Below, piece after piece: positions 13,662 through 13,811 of a DNA stretch of 13,811 nucleotides. The notes beneath the pieces were generated by a model. The model made no database searches and had not been told where the DNA came from. It worked only from the letters and a program-made list of their open reading frames with translations. Made by a program: the position numbers and the translations under genes. Every line of letters starts with the position of its first letter. Within the stretch, counting starts at the first letter, position 1. The stretch comes from Candidatus Aminicenantota bacterium (lineage in GTDB: Bacteria > Acidobacteriota > Aminicenantia > UBA2199): the NCBI GenBank assembly GCA_030612495.1, contig JAUWNT010000050.1, positions 1-13,811 of the forward strand, in the 5' to 3' direction.

Positions 13662-13670
13662 AAAGGAGGT
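13662..13670 (+). promoter_or_regulatory. Very strong ribosome-binding site
   Basis: AAAGGAGGT (13662-13670) is a full anti-16S match, four bases before ATG 13675. It fixes the start of the partial gene and shows that this organism uses normal Shine-Dalgarno initiation, in contrast to the helicase, PBP and permease genes. Confidence 0.88.
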
Positions 13671-13674
13671 AAAA

Positions 13675-13811
13675 ATGATATATAATGGGAGAAAATTATT
13701 GATGTTAATTCTGACCGGGCTACTTGTAGTGTGGCTTGCTGGATGGAGTGCGCCTGCAGAACAGCAGGGACAAAAACTAAAAGCCCTTTCAAAAGCGGAA
13801 ATGAGAAAATT
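13675..13811 (+). CDS. N-terminus of a secreted protein, cut by window end
   Basis: Only the first 45 codons are seen. After a basic start (MIYNGRKLL) comes a hydrophobic core (LMLILTGLLVVWLAG) and a small-residue cleavage region (WSAPA), then a hydrophilic mature start (EQQGQKLKALSKAEMRKL). This is a typical Sec signal peptide cut after Ala by signal peptidase I; there is no cysteine, so no lipid anchor. The protein is expected in the periplasm, outer membrane or outside. Codons here use more G and C than most of the window. A strong promoter and ribosome site suggest high expression. The family cannot be named from this stretch. Confidence 0.8.
   Translation, partial: MIYNGRKLLMLILTGLLVVWLAGWSAPAEQQGQKLKALSKAEMRK

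Overview
The window is AT-rich DNA from a Gram-negative-type bacterium. The evidence for that envelope is a signal-peptide-bearing beta-barrel protein, a class A penicillin-binding protein, several Sec-type secreted proteins and a type IV pilus/T2SS-related MshEN domain. Canonical sigma70-like promoters and good Shine-Dalgarno sites (one AAAGGAGGT) are visible. The lineage cannot be fixed from the sequence. The left-end acetyltransferase resembles those of Bacteroidota mobile cassettes, but the rest does not point clearly to one phylum. No rRNA, tRNA, CRISPR array or intact transposase was seen.

Layout. 1-895 is scarred accessory DNA: an attC-like folded repeat, a GNAT acetyltransferase broken by a one-base frameshift, and two imperfect inverted REP-like ends (621-643 and 873-895) enclosing a near-identical copy of the promoter and first 23 codons of the helicase gene that lies about 0.9 kb downstream. 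908-1548 holds an outer-membrane-type protein with its own promoter. 1674-4028 is a DEAD/DEAH helicase with a C-terminal four-cysteine DUF1998 region (MrfA/YprA type). 4043-4732 (minus strand) is a zinc-finger plus MshEN protein, a candidate cyclic-di-GMP binder with no ATPase domain attached. 4863-7993 is a Bat-type operon: an unrecognised 91-aa protein, DUF58, a BatD-like membrane protein and BatA. No moxR is present. 8053-10410 is a PBP1A-type peptidoglycan synthase ending in a strong bidirectional terminator shared with a convergent small secreted-protein gene (10477-10956). 11109-12506 is an MscS-family channel coupled to a DUF2007 protein. 12585-13499 is an EamA/DMT permease flanked by two copies of the DUF2007 gene tail. 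13675 to the end is the start of a secreted protein with a strong promoter and ribosome site.

How the genes fit together. The backbone is mostly cell-envelope work: peptidoglycan synthesis (PBP1A), turgor relief (MscS), periplasmic or membrane vWA-domain proteins (Bat), transport (EamA) and an outer-membrane barrel, plus one DNA repair helicase.

The most notable structural feature is that two separate genes, the barrel protein and the EamA permease, each sit between a piece of a neighbouring gene and a second copy of that piece. REP-like sequences lie beside both duplications. This suggests a shared mode of local gene gain or rearrangement. Two CDS starts were moved downstream because promoter hexamers occupy the longest-ORF start: 4883 to 4916, and 11140 to 11182.
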